From NCBI GenBank assembly GCA_900772705.1, contig CAAGRQ010000109.1:1-5617 (forward strand): a stretch of 5,617 nucleotides of DNA. Reading direction: 5' to 3'. The notes beneath the pieces are model-generated. The model was not told the DNA's origin. It made no database searches and saw nothing but the letters and a program-made list of their open reading frames with translations. Shown piece after piece: positions 1 through 5,617 of this stretch (positions are counted from its first letter, which is position 1; every line of letters starts with the position of its first letter). Position numbers and translations under genes: made by a program. The stretch comes from Clostridia bacterium (GTDB lineage: Bacteria; Bacillota; Clostridia; Oscillospirales; Acutalibacteraceae).

Positions 1-8
1 ATATAGTA

Positions 9-37
9 TTGAAAAAATCATCATAAAATGTTAAAAT
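9..37 (+). promoter_or_regulatory. Candidate sigma-A-type promoter upstream of tepA
   Basis: A -35 box TTGAAA (9-14; 5 of 6 to TTGACA) is followed by a 17-base spacer and a -10 box TAAAAT (32-37; 5 of 6 to TATAAT). The -10 is preceded by TG at 29-30, giving an extended -10 (TGnTAAAAT). Transcription would begin around 43-46, leaving a leader of about 35 bases before the tepA start codon. The region is very AT-rich, so chance matches are easy, and TATTAT at 44-49 is a weaker alternative -10. The combination of both boxes, ideal spacing and extended -10 makes this better than background. It would drive the whole five-gene cluster. Confidence 0.5.
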
Positions 38-78
38 AAAATGTATTATTTTGGGCATAACAGTGATGAGGTGTCGTT

Positions 79-759
79 ATGCCTGATGAAAATGAAAATG
101 TTAAAGCAGCCGCAGAAGAAGAATCTTCCTTTGAAAACGGCTCCATTACCGTAAAAAAGGACGGGCATTATATTCATTGCCTGACCGTTATCGGACAGAT
201 TGAGGGGCATTATATTCTCCCCAGTCAAAATAAAACAACTAAATATGAGCATGTCATTCCGCAACTTGTCGCAATAGAGGAGAGCAGGGAAATAGAAGGT
301 CTTTTGATTATCCTTAATACAGTCGGCGGAGATGTTGAGGCGGGACTGGCCATAGCGGAACTTATTGCCACTATGAAAACGCCTACCGCTTCCTTGGTTC
401 TCGGCGGCGGACACAGTATCGGCGTTCCGCTTGCAGTGAGTTGTGACAGAAGTTTTATCGTTCCCACCGCAACCATGACCGTTCACCCCGTCAGAATGAA
501 CGGTACTGTTCTCGGCGTGCCGCAGACGCTTTCTTATTTTGAAAAAATGCAGGACAGAATTGCAGGTTTCGTTGAGGCTAACTCAAAAATCACGGCAGAG
601 GACTTTCGTTCGCTTATGATGAAAACGGGCGAATTGGTTATGGATGTCGGCACGGTGCTTGACGGTGAGGCGGCGGTCGAATGTAATTTGATTGACGAAC
701 TCGGCGGCTTGAGCGATGCACTTGATTATCTTAACCGAGTTATATCAAAAGAGGAATGA
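79..759 (+). CDS. tepA: TepA-type ClpP-like serine protease (translocation-enhancing protein family)
   Basis: This 226-residue protein belongs to the ClpP/crotonase-fold serine peptidases and most closely resembles TepA (YmfB) of Bacillus subtilis, a cytosolic ClpP-like protein linked to protein translocation and, as I recall, to spore-protein turnover. The sequence shows the nucleophile motif GGGHSIGVP with Ser113, the catalytic-histidine motif MTVHPVR with His136, and a conserved acidic position in DVGTVL (Asp189, the likely third triad member). The oxyanion region NTVGGDVEAG lies at 80-89. The first 20 residues are acidic and probably disordered; there is no signal peptide or membrane segment, so it is cytoplasmic. 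The ATG at 79 is supported by GAGGTG at 68-73, five bases upstream. All triad residues are present, so it should be active. The next gene starts three bases after the stop codon and is also a tepA neighbour in Bacillus, which supports orthology. Substrates cannot be read from the sequence. Confidence 0.92.
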   Translation: MPDENENVKAAAEEESSFENGSITVKKDGHYIHCLTVIGQIEGHYILPSQNKTTKYEHVIPQLVAIEESREIEGLLIILNTVGGDVEAGLAIAELIATMKTPTASLVLGGGHSIGVPLAVSCDRSFIVPTATMTVHPVRMNGTVLGVPQTLSYFEKMQDRIAGFVEANSKITAEDFRSLMMKTGELVMDVGTVLDGEAAVECNLIDELGGLSDALDYLNRVISKEE

Positions 760-762
760 TTT

Positions 763-981
763 ATGCTTTATACCATAATCGCTGTCGACGATGTTTTGGC
801 AGATAGTAATTCTTATAATAATTTTGCTGTCGCACCACGGTCAACCAATCCTTACGATTACATTCGTACGGGTTATTTCCTTGATGTGCCGGATATTCAC
901 GGAGGACATAACTGTGTCAATTGTAACTGCAATTTTTCAGGCGCTGTTTCAGGCGCTGTGCATAATACTTCCGATAAGTGA
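763..981 (+). CDS. ylzJ: YlzJ-like small protein of unknown function
   Basis: This is a 72-residue protein whose start, MLYTIIAVDDVLAD, resembles the YlzJ-like family opening (M-LYT-I-P-x-x-x-VFA). A central STNPYDYIRTGY segment (residues 27-38) resembles the family's STDPxDYLxPxY motif. The position between tepA and spoIIIE is also that of B. subtilis ylzJ; context plus the two motifs support the call more than overall similarity, which is modest. The region between the motifs is shorter than I remember for Bacillus homologues. AGAGGA at 750-755 precedes the ATG by seven bases and overlaps the end of tepA, suggesting translational coupling. The last 22 residues (CVNCNCNF and onward) lie in the overlap with the next gene. 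They are probably a by-product of that gene's constrained N-terminus rather than a functional metal site. The molecular role is unknown in all organisms I can recall. Confidence 0.72.
   Translation: MLYTIIAVDDVLADSNSYNNFAVAPRSTNPYDYIRTGYFLDVPDIHGGHNCVNCNCNFSGAVSGAVHNTSDK
901..905 (+). promoter_or_regulatory. Shine-Dalgarno site that fixes the GTG start of the UppP-like gene
   Basis: GGAGG at 901-905 is a perfect ribosome-binding core, eight bases before GTG at 914-916. It lies inside the YlzJ-like coding sequence. The only upstream ATG in this frame (791) has no such site, and the 41 extra residues it would add do not resemble the family, so the GTG is preferred. Confidence 0.8.
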
Positions 982-1774
982 AAATGCTCACTCTTCTGTA
1001 TTTCATGATTTTTCGTCCCGTTTCGGCGGCGGTTCTTCCGCCCTTACGGGAATCATACATATTGCCGTAGCCGTAGGAATTACCGCTTCAATGTATAAAC
1101 TTTTTCTCAGAATGTTTAACGAGTTTTTCTTTACGGTTAAGGACGTTATTCATAAAGAGGCTAAGGCTAATTCTCAAAAACCTGCAAGGCAGTTTATGTA
1201 TAACTCGCTCATTTCGCTTGTGCCGCTGCTTTTGTGGCTGATACCATGCGGCTCAAAAGGCTTTCTTTTCGATGTGCTTCGTTCGACTCAGTATAATGAG
1301 ACTTTGCTTGATGAAGGTATATTTATGGCAATCACCGGCGGACTTCTTTTTGCCGCAGTTAAGGTGCTTACGATAAAAACAAATAATAAAGAACTGACTC
1401 AACTTCCTGCTGTTGTTGTCGGAATTGCGGCGTTTTTGTGTGCTCCTCTTTCCGGTTTATCCTTTGTCGGTGTTGCGTTTTCGATTCTTTTAATTTTCGG
1501 AGTAAAGACTAAGCAGGCTCTTAACTATACGCTTTATCTCAGCGTGCCTTTGCTCCTCGTTCGTGGAATAATCGAACTTTGTACGGCGGTAAGTGCTATG
1601 ACTGTCGTTCAGGCGATTATTGGCGTTGTTATTGCGATTGTCGCTTCGTTTGTGCTTGTCAGAGTGCTTAAGTACTTGGTAAAAAATAATTTACTTAAAT
1701 TCTTTGCGTGGTACGATGTTTCGTTTGGCGCAGTTGTTTTAGTTGTAGGAATTTTTGAATTGATTTTCAGATAA
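914..1774 (+). CDS. UppP/BacA-like polytopic membrane protein, apparently catalytically degenerate
   Basis: From the GTG at 914 this encodes 286 residues, close to the usual 265-280 of undecaprenyl-diphosphatase (UppP/BacA), which recycles the C55 lipid carrier for wall synthesis. The N-terminus (residues 6-26) aligns without gaps to the first UppP motif: Q13 matches E. coli E17, LPIS (19-22) matches LPVS, and H26 matches H30. However, E21, part of the (E/Q)xxxE motif, is I17 here, and S27 is E23. The second motif PGxSRSxxT should fall at 178-186, but reads PLSGLSFVG, so the essential arginine is a leucine (L182). Downstream the family layout continues: a conserved-looking Pro at 212, a long hydrophobic helix at 231-250, and LLKFFAWYDVSFG (260-272) resembling the family's slrpFaiYRillG. 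Hydrophobic segments occur at about 3-21, 43-63, 97-112, 135-152, 165-197, 205-226, 231-253 and 268-285. It is probably a UppP-fold protein without phosphatase activity; a transporter-like or scaffold role is speculation. It overlaps ylzJ by 68 bases and ends 12 bases before ftsK. Confidence 0.7.
   Translation: MSIVTAIFQALFQALCIILPISENAHSSVFHDFSSRFGGGSSALTGIIHIAVAVGITASMYKLFLRMFNEFFFTVKDVIHKEAKANSQKPARQFMYNSLISLVPLLLWLIPCGSKGFLFDVLRSTQYNETLLDEGIFMAITGGLLFAAVKVLTIKTNNKELTQLPAVVVGIAAFLCAPLSGLSFVGVAFSILLIFGVKTKQALNYTLYLSVPLLLVRGIIELCTAVSAMTVVQAIIGVVIAIVASFVLVRVLKYLVKNNLLKFFAWYDVSFGAVVLVVGIFELIFR
935..958 (+). repeat. Perfect 12-base tandem duplication in dual-coding DNA
   Basis: TTTCAGGCGCTG occurs twice head to tail (935-946 and 947-958). 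Because 12 is a multiple of three it keeps both frames open, giving FQALFQAL in the UppP-like protein and SGAVSGAV in the YlzJ-like tail. The gap-free match of the surrounding residues to UppP suggests that it did not add length to the protein there. Confidence 0.85.
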
Positions 1775-1786
1775 AGTAGGTTAATT

Positions 1787-4363
1787 ATGGCTGATACAAA
1801 AAAATCAAAATCAAATAAAATTAAAAAGCATACCTCTCAAAAGCCTGCTCCCCAAAAACCGGTTCGCTATACTAAGGCTCAACTCGAAAAACTTGAGGAG
1901 GAACAAAGGGAGATAGACGCCGCTGTTAAGGAAAATAAAACAAGGGTGTTCAGCGTTATTATTTTCACCGTTTCGGTTTTGTTTTTCTTTATTGCAGTGC
2001 TTACGGGTGACGGCGTGTGGAATACGGTACATAATGCTTATATCGGTCTGTTCGGCTGGATTGCCGCCATTCTTTTGCCGATACTCAGCTTGATTTATTC
2101 CGCTCTCGTTACCGTAAAAAATACCGAGAAGAAAATGTTTGCCGAATCGATTTGCATTCTTGTTTTGGTGCTCGTGGTGTCTACTTTCGTTTTCGTTGTA
2201 AAAAATTCGGGCGGCGGTGATTTTGTCGAGACCGTTAAAACCGAATTCAGAGAGGCTCCTTTCGTCTTCAACGGCGGACTCTTCGGCGGTGCACTCGGAT
2301 GGCTTCTTCTCACTATGGGCAAAGCACCTGCGATTATAGTCGATTTGCTTATTGCGGTAGTTGATATAATGCTTCTGTCAAGAGTTACGGTAAATCAGTT
2401 CTTTAAGAATACGGCAAAACCTGTTAAAATGGCAGTCGAAAAGGCAGCACCTTATATTGAGGAGCGCCGACAGAGAAGAAAGGCAAATATCGACATTTAC
2501 CTTGATGACGAGGCTCCGAAAATTGACGGGGATAAGCCTGAAAACGAAAAACAGACTAAATCAAAAAAGTCAAAAAAAGAACAGCCCACTCAGGAAAAGA
2601 ACGACGATTACAGCGAACTGATTGACGAAATAAATGCTTCCGCAAGCAGAAATAAAAAACGCAGGGAAGAAATCAAATCACTTGACGAAATAGTAAAGGA
2701 CGCAAGTGAAGGCGAAAAGGCTCCTGAACCTAAAACGGAAAAGCAGCATGAGCCTGTCGGGGAGTTTGTCGTTACCGATGAGGATATGAAATCGGCCGTT
2801 AAGGAATATAAACTTCCCGATGTTAATATTCTTAAAGCTGTTAAGCATAAATCCGCAAAGGATATTTCAGGTGAACTGAAAACGAATGCGGAACTTCTGG
2901 TTGATACTCTTGCATCGTTCGGCGTACAGGCTGAAATAACCGATATTTCAAGAGGACCTACCGTTACACGATACGAACTTAAACCCGCTTCGGGCGTTCG
3001 TATTAATAAAATTACAAATCTTGCCGACGATATTGCACTTAACCTTGCGGCTGTAAATGTCCGTATAGAAGCACCTATTCCGGGTAAGGCGGCTGTCGGA
3101 ATTGAAATTCCGAATACCGTTAAAAACAGCGTTTCCATGCGTGAGGTTATCGACTCGGCGGACTTTTCTTCTCAAAAGTCGCTCCTTTCTGCAGGTCTCG
3201 GTAAAGACATCGCAGGTAAGACGGTGTTCTGCGATATAGCAAAAATGCCGCATTTGCTCATAGCGGGTACTACCGGTTCGGGTAAATCGGTTTGTATGAA
3301 CTCCATCATCGTATCAATCCTTTACAGAGCAACCCCCGATCAGGTTAAGTTTTTGATGATTGACCCCAAAAAGGTAGAGTTTTCAAAGTACGAGAATATA
3401 CCGCATCTTCTTGTTCCTGTCGTAACCGACCCACGCAAGGCTTCGGGTGCACTCGGCTGGGCGGTGTCGGAAATGCTCTCCCGTTATCAAAAATTCAGCG
3501 ATACAGGCGTCAGAGATATTGAGGGTTATAACCGTTATGTCGCAAAGCATGAGGATATGACCCCGATGCCTAAGATTGTTATTTGCATAGATGAGCTTGC
3601 TGATTTGATGATGGCTGCTCCCAAAGAGGTTGAGGACAGTATTTGCCGTCTCGCACAGATGGCTCGTGCGGCAGGTATGCACCTCGTTATCGCAACTCAA
3701 AGACCTTCGGTAGATGTAATCACAGGTCTTATTAAGGCTAATATCTCCTCACGTATTGCACTTACGGTTTCGTCTGCTATCGACTCCCGTACAATTCTTG
3801 ATACAGGCGGAGCAGAAAAACTGCTCGGTCAGGGCGATATGCTCTATTCTCCTATCGGAGCAAATAAACCGCTTCGTGTTCAAGGCTGTTATATCAGCGA
3901 CGAGGAGGTAGAGGAACTTTGCGACTTTATTAAAAATCAGGGCGAGAGCGAGTACAGCGAGGAAATACAAAAGGAAATCGAAAATAAGGCTGTTCAGGAA
4001 AAAGGCTCAAGTAAATTTACCGACGACGGCGAATCGGGCGAAAATCTCGACCCGCTGTTTAACGATGCCGTTGATGTCGTTATCGAAACAGGAAAGGCTT
4101 CAACTTCATTCCTTCAAAGAAAACTCGGCGTAGGCTATTCCAGAGGCTCTAAGATTATGGACCAGATGGAGGAAAAGCATATCATTTCTCCGCAGGACGG
4201 CTCAAAACCGAGAAAAATTCTTATCACAAAGCAACAGTGGATTCAACTTCAGGCTCAGGGCCCTGCCGAGGAATTCACTTCGGAGAATACGGAGCAAATG
4301 ACCTTTGCCTCCGACGCCGATGTGATAGATAATCAGGATAATTCAGAGGAATATTATGAATAA
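1787..4363 (+). CDS. ftsK: FtsK/SpoIIIE family DNA translocase
   Basis: This 858-residue membrane-anchored ATPase pumps double-stranded DNA through the closing division or sporulation septum as a hexameric motor. Residues 1-50 are a lysine-rich, partly helical cytoplasmic extension. Four or five membrane segments follow at roughly 54-73, 86-108, 119-138 and 162-198 (the last may be two). A charged, low-complexity linker runs from about 205 to 335. The alpha domain starts near LPDVNILKAV (343) and includes RGPTVTRYELKP. The RecA-like beta domain has Walker A GTTGSGKS (494-501, Lys500), Walker B IVICIDELAD (597-606, Asp602 and Glu603), the IATQRPSVDVITG segment and SRTILD..GAEKLLG. The winged-helix gamma domain, which reads DNA orientation sequences, spans about 755-820 with FLQRKLGVGYSRG. 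All motor motifs are intact. The length exceeds B. subtilis SpoIIIE (about 790) because of the N-terminal extension and linker. AGTAGG at 1775-1780 sits six bases before the ATG. Synteny with tepA and ylzJ favours orthology to SpoIIIE; whether it serves sporulation, vegetative division or both is not visible. Confidence 0.97.
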   Translation: MADTKKSKSNKIKKHTSQKPAPQKPVRYTKAQLEKLEEEQREIDAAVKENKTRVFSVIIFTVSVLFFFIAVLTGDGVWNTVHNAYIGLFGWIAAILLPILSLIYSALVTVKNTEKKMFAESICILVLVLVVSTFVFVVKNSGGGDFVETVKTEFREAPFVFNGGLFGGALGWLLLTMGKAPAIIVDLLIAVVDIMLLSRVTVNQFFKNTAKPVKMAVEKAAPYIEERRQRRKANIDIYLDDEAPKIDGDKPENEKQTKSKKSKKEQPTQEKNDDYSELIDEINASASRNKKRREEIKSLDEIVKDASEGEKAPEPKTEKQHEPVGEFVVTDEDMKSAVKEYKLPDVNILKAVKHKSAKDISGELKTNAELLVDTLASFGVQAEITDISRGPTVTRYELKPASGVRINKITNLADDIALNLAAVNVRIEAPIPGKAAVGIEIPNTVKNSVSMREVIDSADFSSQKSLLSAGLGKDIAGKTVFCDIAKMPHLLIAGTTGSGKSVCMNSIIVSILYRATPDQVKFLMIDPKKVEFSKYENIPHLLVPVVTDPRKASGALGWAVSEMLSRYQKFSDTGVRDIEGYNRYVAKHEDMTPMPKIVICIDELADLMMAAPKEVEDSICRLAQMARAAGMHLVIATQRPSVDVITGLIKANISSRIALTVSSAIDSRTILDTGGAEKLLGQGDMLYSPIGANKPLRVQGCYISDEEVEELCDFIKNQGESEYSEEIQKEIENKAVQEKGSSKFTDDGESGENLDPLFNDAVDVVIETGKASTSFLQRKLGVGYSRGSKIMDQMEEKHIISPQDGSKPRKILITKQQWIQLQAQGPAEEFTSENTEQMTFASDADVIDNQDNSEEYYE

Positions 4364-5617
4364 TTTTCTCCCTGTAACAAAAAAAGAAATGCTCGACCTC
4401 GGCTGGGAGCAACCCGATATAGTATATATTTCGGGCGATGCCTATGTGGATCACCCTTCGTTCGGCGCTTCCATTATTACTCGTGTCCTACAGGCAAGGG
4501 GATATAAGGTTGCCGTTATCAGTCAGCCCGACTGGCATAAGAAAGACGACTTTATGCGCTTTGGAAAGCCGAGACTTGCATTCTTTATTTCAAGCGGTAA
4601 TATAGATTCCATGGTCGCTCATTATACCGTGGCAAAAAAGCCACGCAAAACTGATGCATATACTGCGGGCGGCGTAACCGGAAAAAGACCCGACAGAGCA
4701 GTGACCGTTTACTCAAATGCAGTTAAGGATATCTATCCCGATACTCCTGTTGTTATCGGCGGACTCGAGGCGTCTCTTCGACGCTTTGCCCACTATGATT
4801 ATTGGGACGATAAGGTCAGACCGTCGATTCTTCTCGACAGCAGAGCAGACCTCTTGATATTCGGTATGGGCGAAAATCAGTCGATTGAGATTGCCGACAG
4901 ATTGAATGCAGGCGAGGATATAACTACAATTCACGATATTAAGGGTACGGTTTACGCTGTCGATACAAAGGATACTCCATATGTCGGCGTCGAGTGCCCG
5001 TCATATGAAAATGTCTGCTCCTCAAAAAAGGAGTACGCTAAGGCTTCCCGTATTCAGCAGGACGAGCAAGACCATATCAGAGGTAAGGTTATTAAGCAAA
5101 AGCACGGTAAAAAGATGATTGTGCAAAATCAGCCTATGCCGCCGTTGACTACCAAAGAACTTGATTGGGTTTACTCCTTGCCTTATGCGAGGGCATATCA
5201 CCCTATGTATGAAAAACTCGGCGGTGTTCCCGGTATTCAGGAGGTTGAGTTCTCCATTACTCATAACCGTGGATGCTTCGGTGCGTGCAACTTTTGCTCA
5301 ATCGCTTTTCATCAGGGCAGATACATAACTACCAGAAGCAAAAAATCAATTATTGCAGAGGCAAAGAAACTTACCGCCATGCCCGACTTTAAGGGTTATA
5401 TTCACGATATAGGCGGTCCTACCGCAAATTTCCGTCAGCCCTCGTGCGAATTTCAAAAGGAGCACGGACTCTGTAAGGGTAAGAAATGTCTTGCACCTAA
5501 ACCGTGCGGAAATTTATATTCAAACCATGAGGAATATCTCGATATTCTCAGAGAGGTCAGGGCTCTTCCCGGAGTACTGAAAAATTTTTCCGCCGAATAC
5601 CCGAATATCACCTTTCG
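4356..5617 (+). CDS. ygiQ: YgiQ family (UPF0313) radical SAM protein, 3' end beyond the window
   Basis: The first 420 residues of a protein that is usually about 600-700 long are present. The N-terminal YgiQ domain begins MNNFLPVTKKEMLDLGW and includes SGDAYVDHPSFG, QPDW, a VIGGLEASLRR segment and YDYWDD, all family hallmarks. The radical SAM core starts with RGCFGACNFC, whose Cys307, Cys311 and Cys314 (CxxxCxxC) bind a 4Fe-4S cluster that cleaves S-adenosylmethionine. GGPTANF follows, and then a second cysteine group (364, 373, 378, 384) typical of the family, possibly binding another metal. The reaction is unknown to me. The ATG at 4356 overlaps the end of ftsK by eight bases and has AGAGGA at 4345-4350, five bases upstream, indicating translational coupling. 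The last roughly 14 residues (from about 5575) depart from the PGVKKVFIRSGIRYD pattern I expect there; see findings. No stop codon interrupts the frame. Confidence 0.95.
   Translation, partial: MNNFLPVTKKEMLDLGWEQPDIVYISGDAYVDHPSFGASIITRVLQARGYKVAVISQPDWHKKDDFMRFGKPRLAFFISSGNIDSMVAHYTVAKKPRKTDAYTAGGVTGKRPDRAVTVYSNAVKDIYPDTPVVIGGLEASLRRFAHYDYWDDKVRPSILLDSRADLLIFGMGENQSIEIADRLNAGEDITTIHDIKGTVYAVDTKDTPYVGVECPSYENVCSSKKEYAKASRIQQDEQDHIRGKVIKQKHGKKMIVQNQPMPPLTTKELDWVYSLPYARAYHPMYEKLGGVPGIQEVEFSITHNRGCFGACNFCSIAFHQGRYITTRSKKSIIAEAKKLTAMPDFKGYIHDIGGPTANFRQPSCEFQKEHGLCKGKKCLAPKPCGNLYSNHEEYLDILREVRALPGVLKNFSAEYPNITF

Noticed and set aside
1..42. Tail of an upstream gene at the window start
   Set aside because: Short open stretches exist in some frames, but they are too brief and AT-rich to identify any protein.
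791..913. Upstream ATG (791) as the start of the UppP-like gene, adding 41 residues
   Set aside because: No ribosome-binding site precedes it, it would lie almost entirely over ylzJ, and UppP proteins begin a few residues before motif 1, which fits GTG 914.
913..936. CxxCxC motif in the YlzJ-like tail as a metal-binding site
   Set aside because: The cysteines fall in the overlap where the other frame is constrained by the UppP-like N-terminus, so they are more likely incidental.
1796..1803. Run of A near the start of ftsK as a possible slippage or phase-variation site
   Set aside because: Short (seven A), in a lysine-rich segment of an AT-leaning genome, and the downstream frame is intact; no sign of a regulated frameshift.
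2608..3138. A 176-codon open frame on the minus strand inside ftsK
   Set aside because: It lies wholly opposite a strongly conserved coding region, has a low-complexity Ser/Ala/Leu-rich composition and no recognisable motif; it is a codon-bias shadow, as are the other antisense frames.
3810..3826. Perfect hairpin GAGCAG-AAAAA-CTGCTC
   Set aside because: It encodes the invariant GAEKLL motif of the FtsK motor and lacks a T-run; the symmetry is explained by codon choice.
4628..4645. Perfect hairpin CGTGGC-AAAAAA-GCCACG
   Set aside because: It is inside the conserved ygiQ coding region (VAKKPR) and not followed by a T-run, so it is not a terminator.

Overview
The window looks like a stretch of chromosome from a low-to-moderate GC Gram-positive bacterium, most likely an endospore-lineage Clostridia member (Ruminococcaceae/Oscillospiraceae-like). 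The gene set and order drive this: a TepA-type ClpP-like protein, a tiny YlzJ-like protein and an FtsK/SpoIIIE DNA translocase appear in the same order as tepA-ylzJ-spoIIIE in Bacillus subtilis. The taxonomic placement is an inference from gene content and from memory of the families; no search was run.

Layout: a short AT-rich leader (1-78) with a good candidate vegetative promoter is followed by five tightly packed plus-strand genes: tepA (79-759), a YlzJ-like gene (763-981), a polytopic membrane protein resembling undecaprenyl-diphosphatase UppP/BacA (914-1774), ftsK/spoIIIE (1787-4363) and a YgiQ-family radical SAM gene (4356 to the window end, incomplete). Intergenic gaps are 3 and 12 bases, and two junctions overlap (68 and 8 bases). 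No terminator lies between the genes, so they probably form one operon. There is no non-coding stretch longer than 78 bases, and I see no RNA gene, mobile element or CRISPR array.

The most interesting item is the gene at 914-1774. Its overall layout and length match UppP/BacA, but the positions corresponding to the catalytic glutamate (E21 in E. coli UppP) and the PGxSRSxxT arginine are both hydrophobic here. It looks like a UppP-fold protein that has lost phosphatase chemistry, inserted between ylzJ and spoIIIE. Its start, a GTG with a strong Shine-Dalgarno sequence, lies inside the YlzJ-like gene, so 68 bases are read in two frames, and that overlap contains a perfect 12-base tandem repeat.

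Working together: FtsK/SpoIIIE pumps DNA through the division or sporulation septum. TepA and YlzJ are conserved neighbours in spore formers with less understood roles. The UppP-like membrane protein may act at the same membrane, possibly on or near the lipid carrier, but this is speculation. YgiQ is a radical SAM protein of unknown reaction that seems simply co-transcribed.
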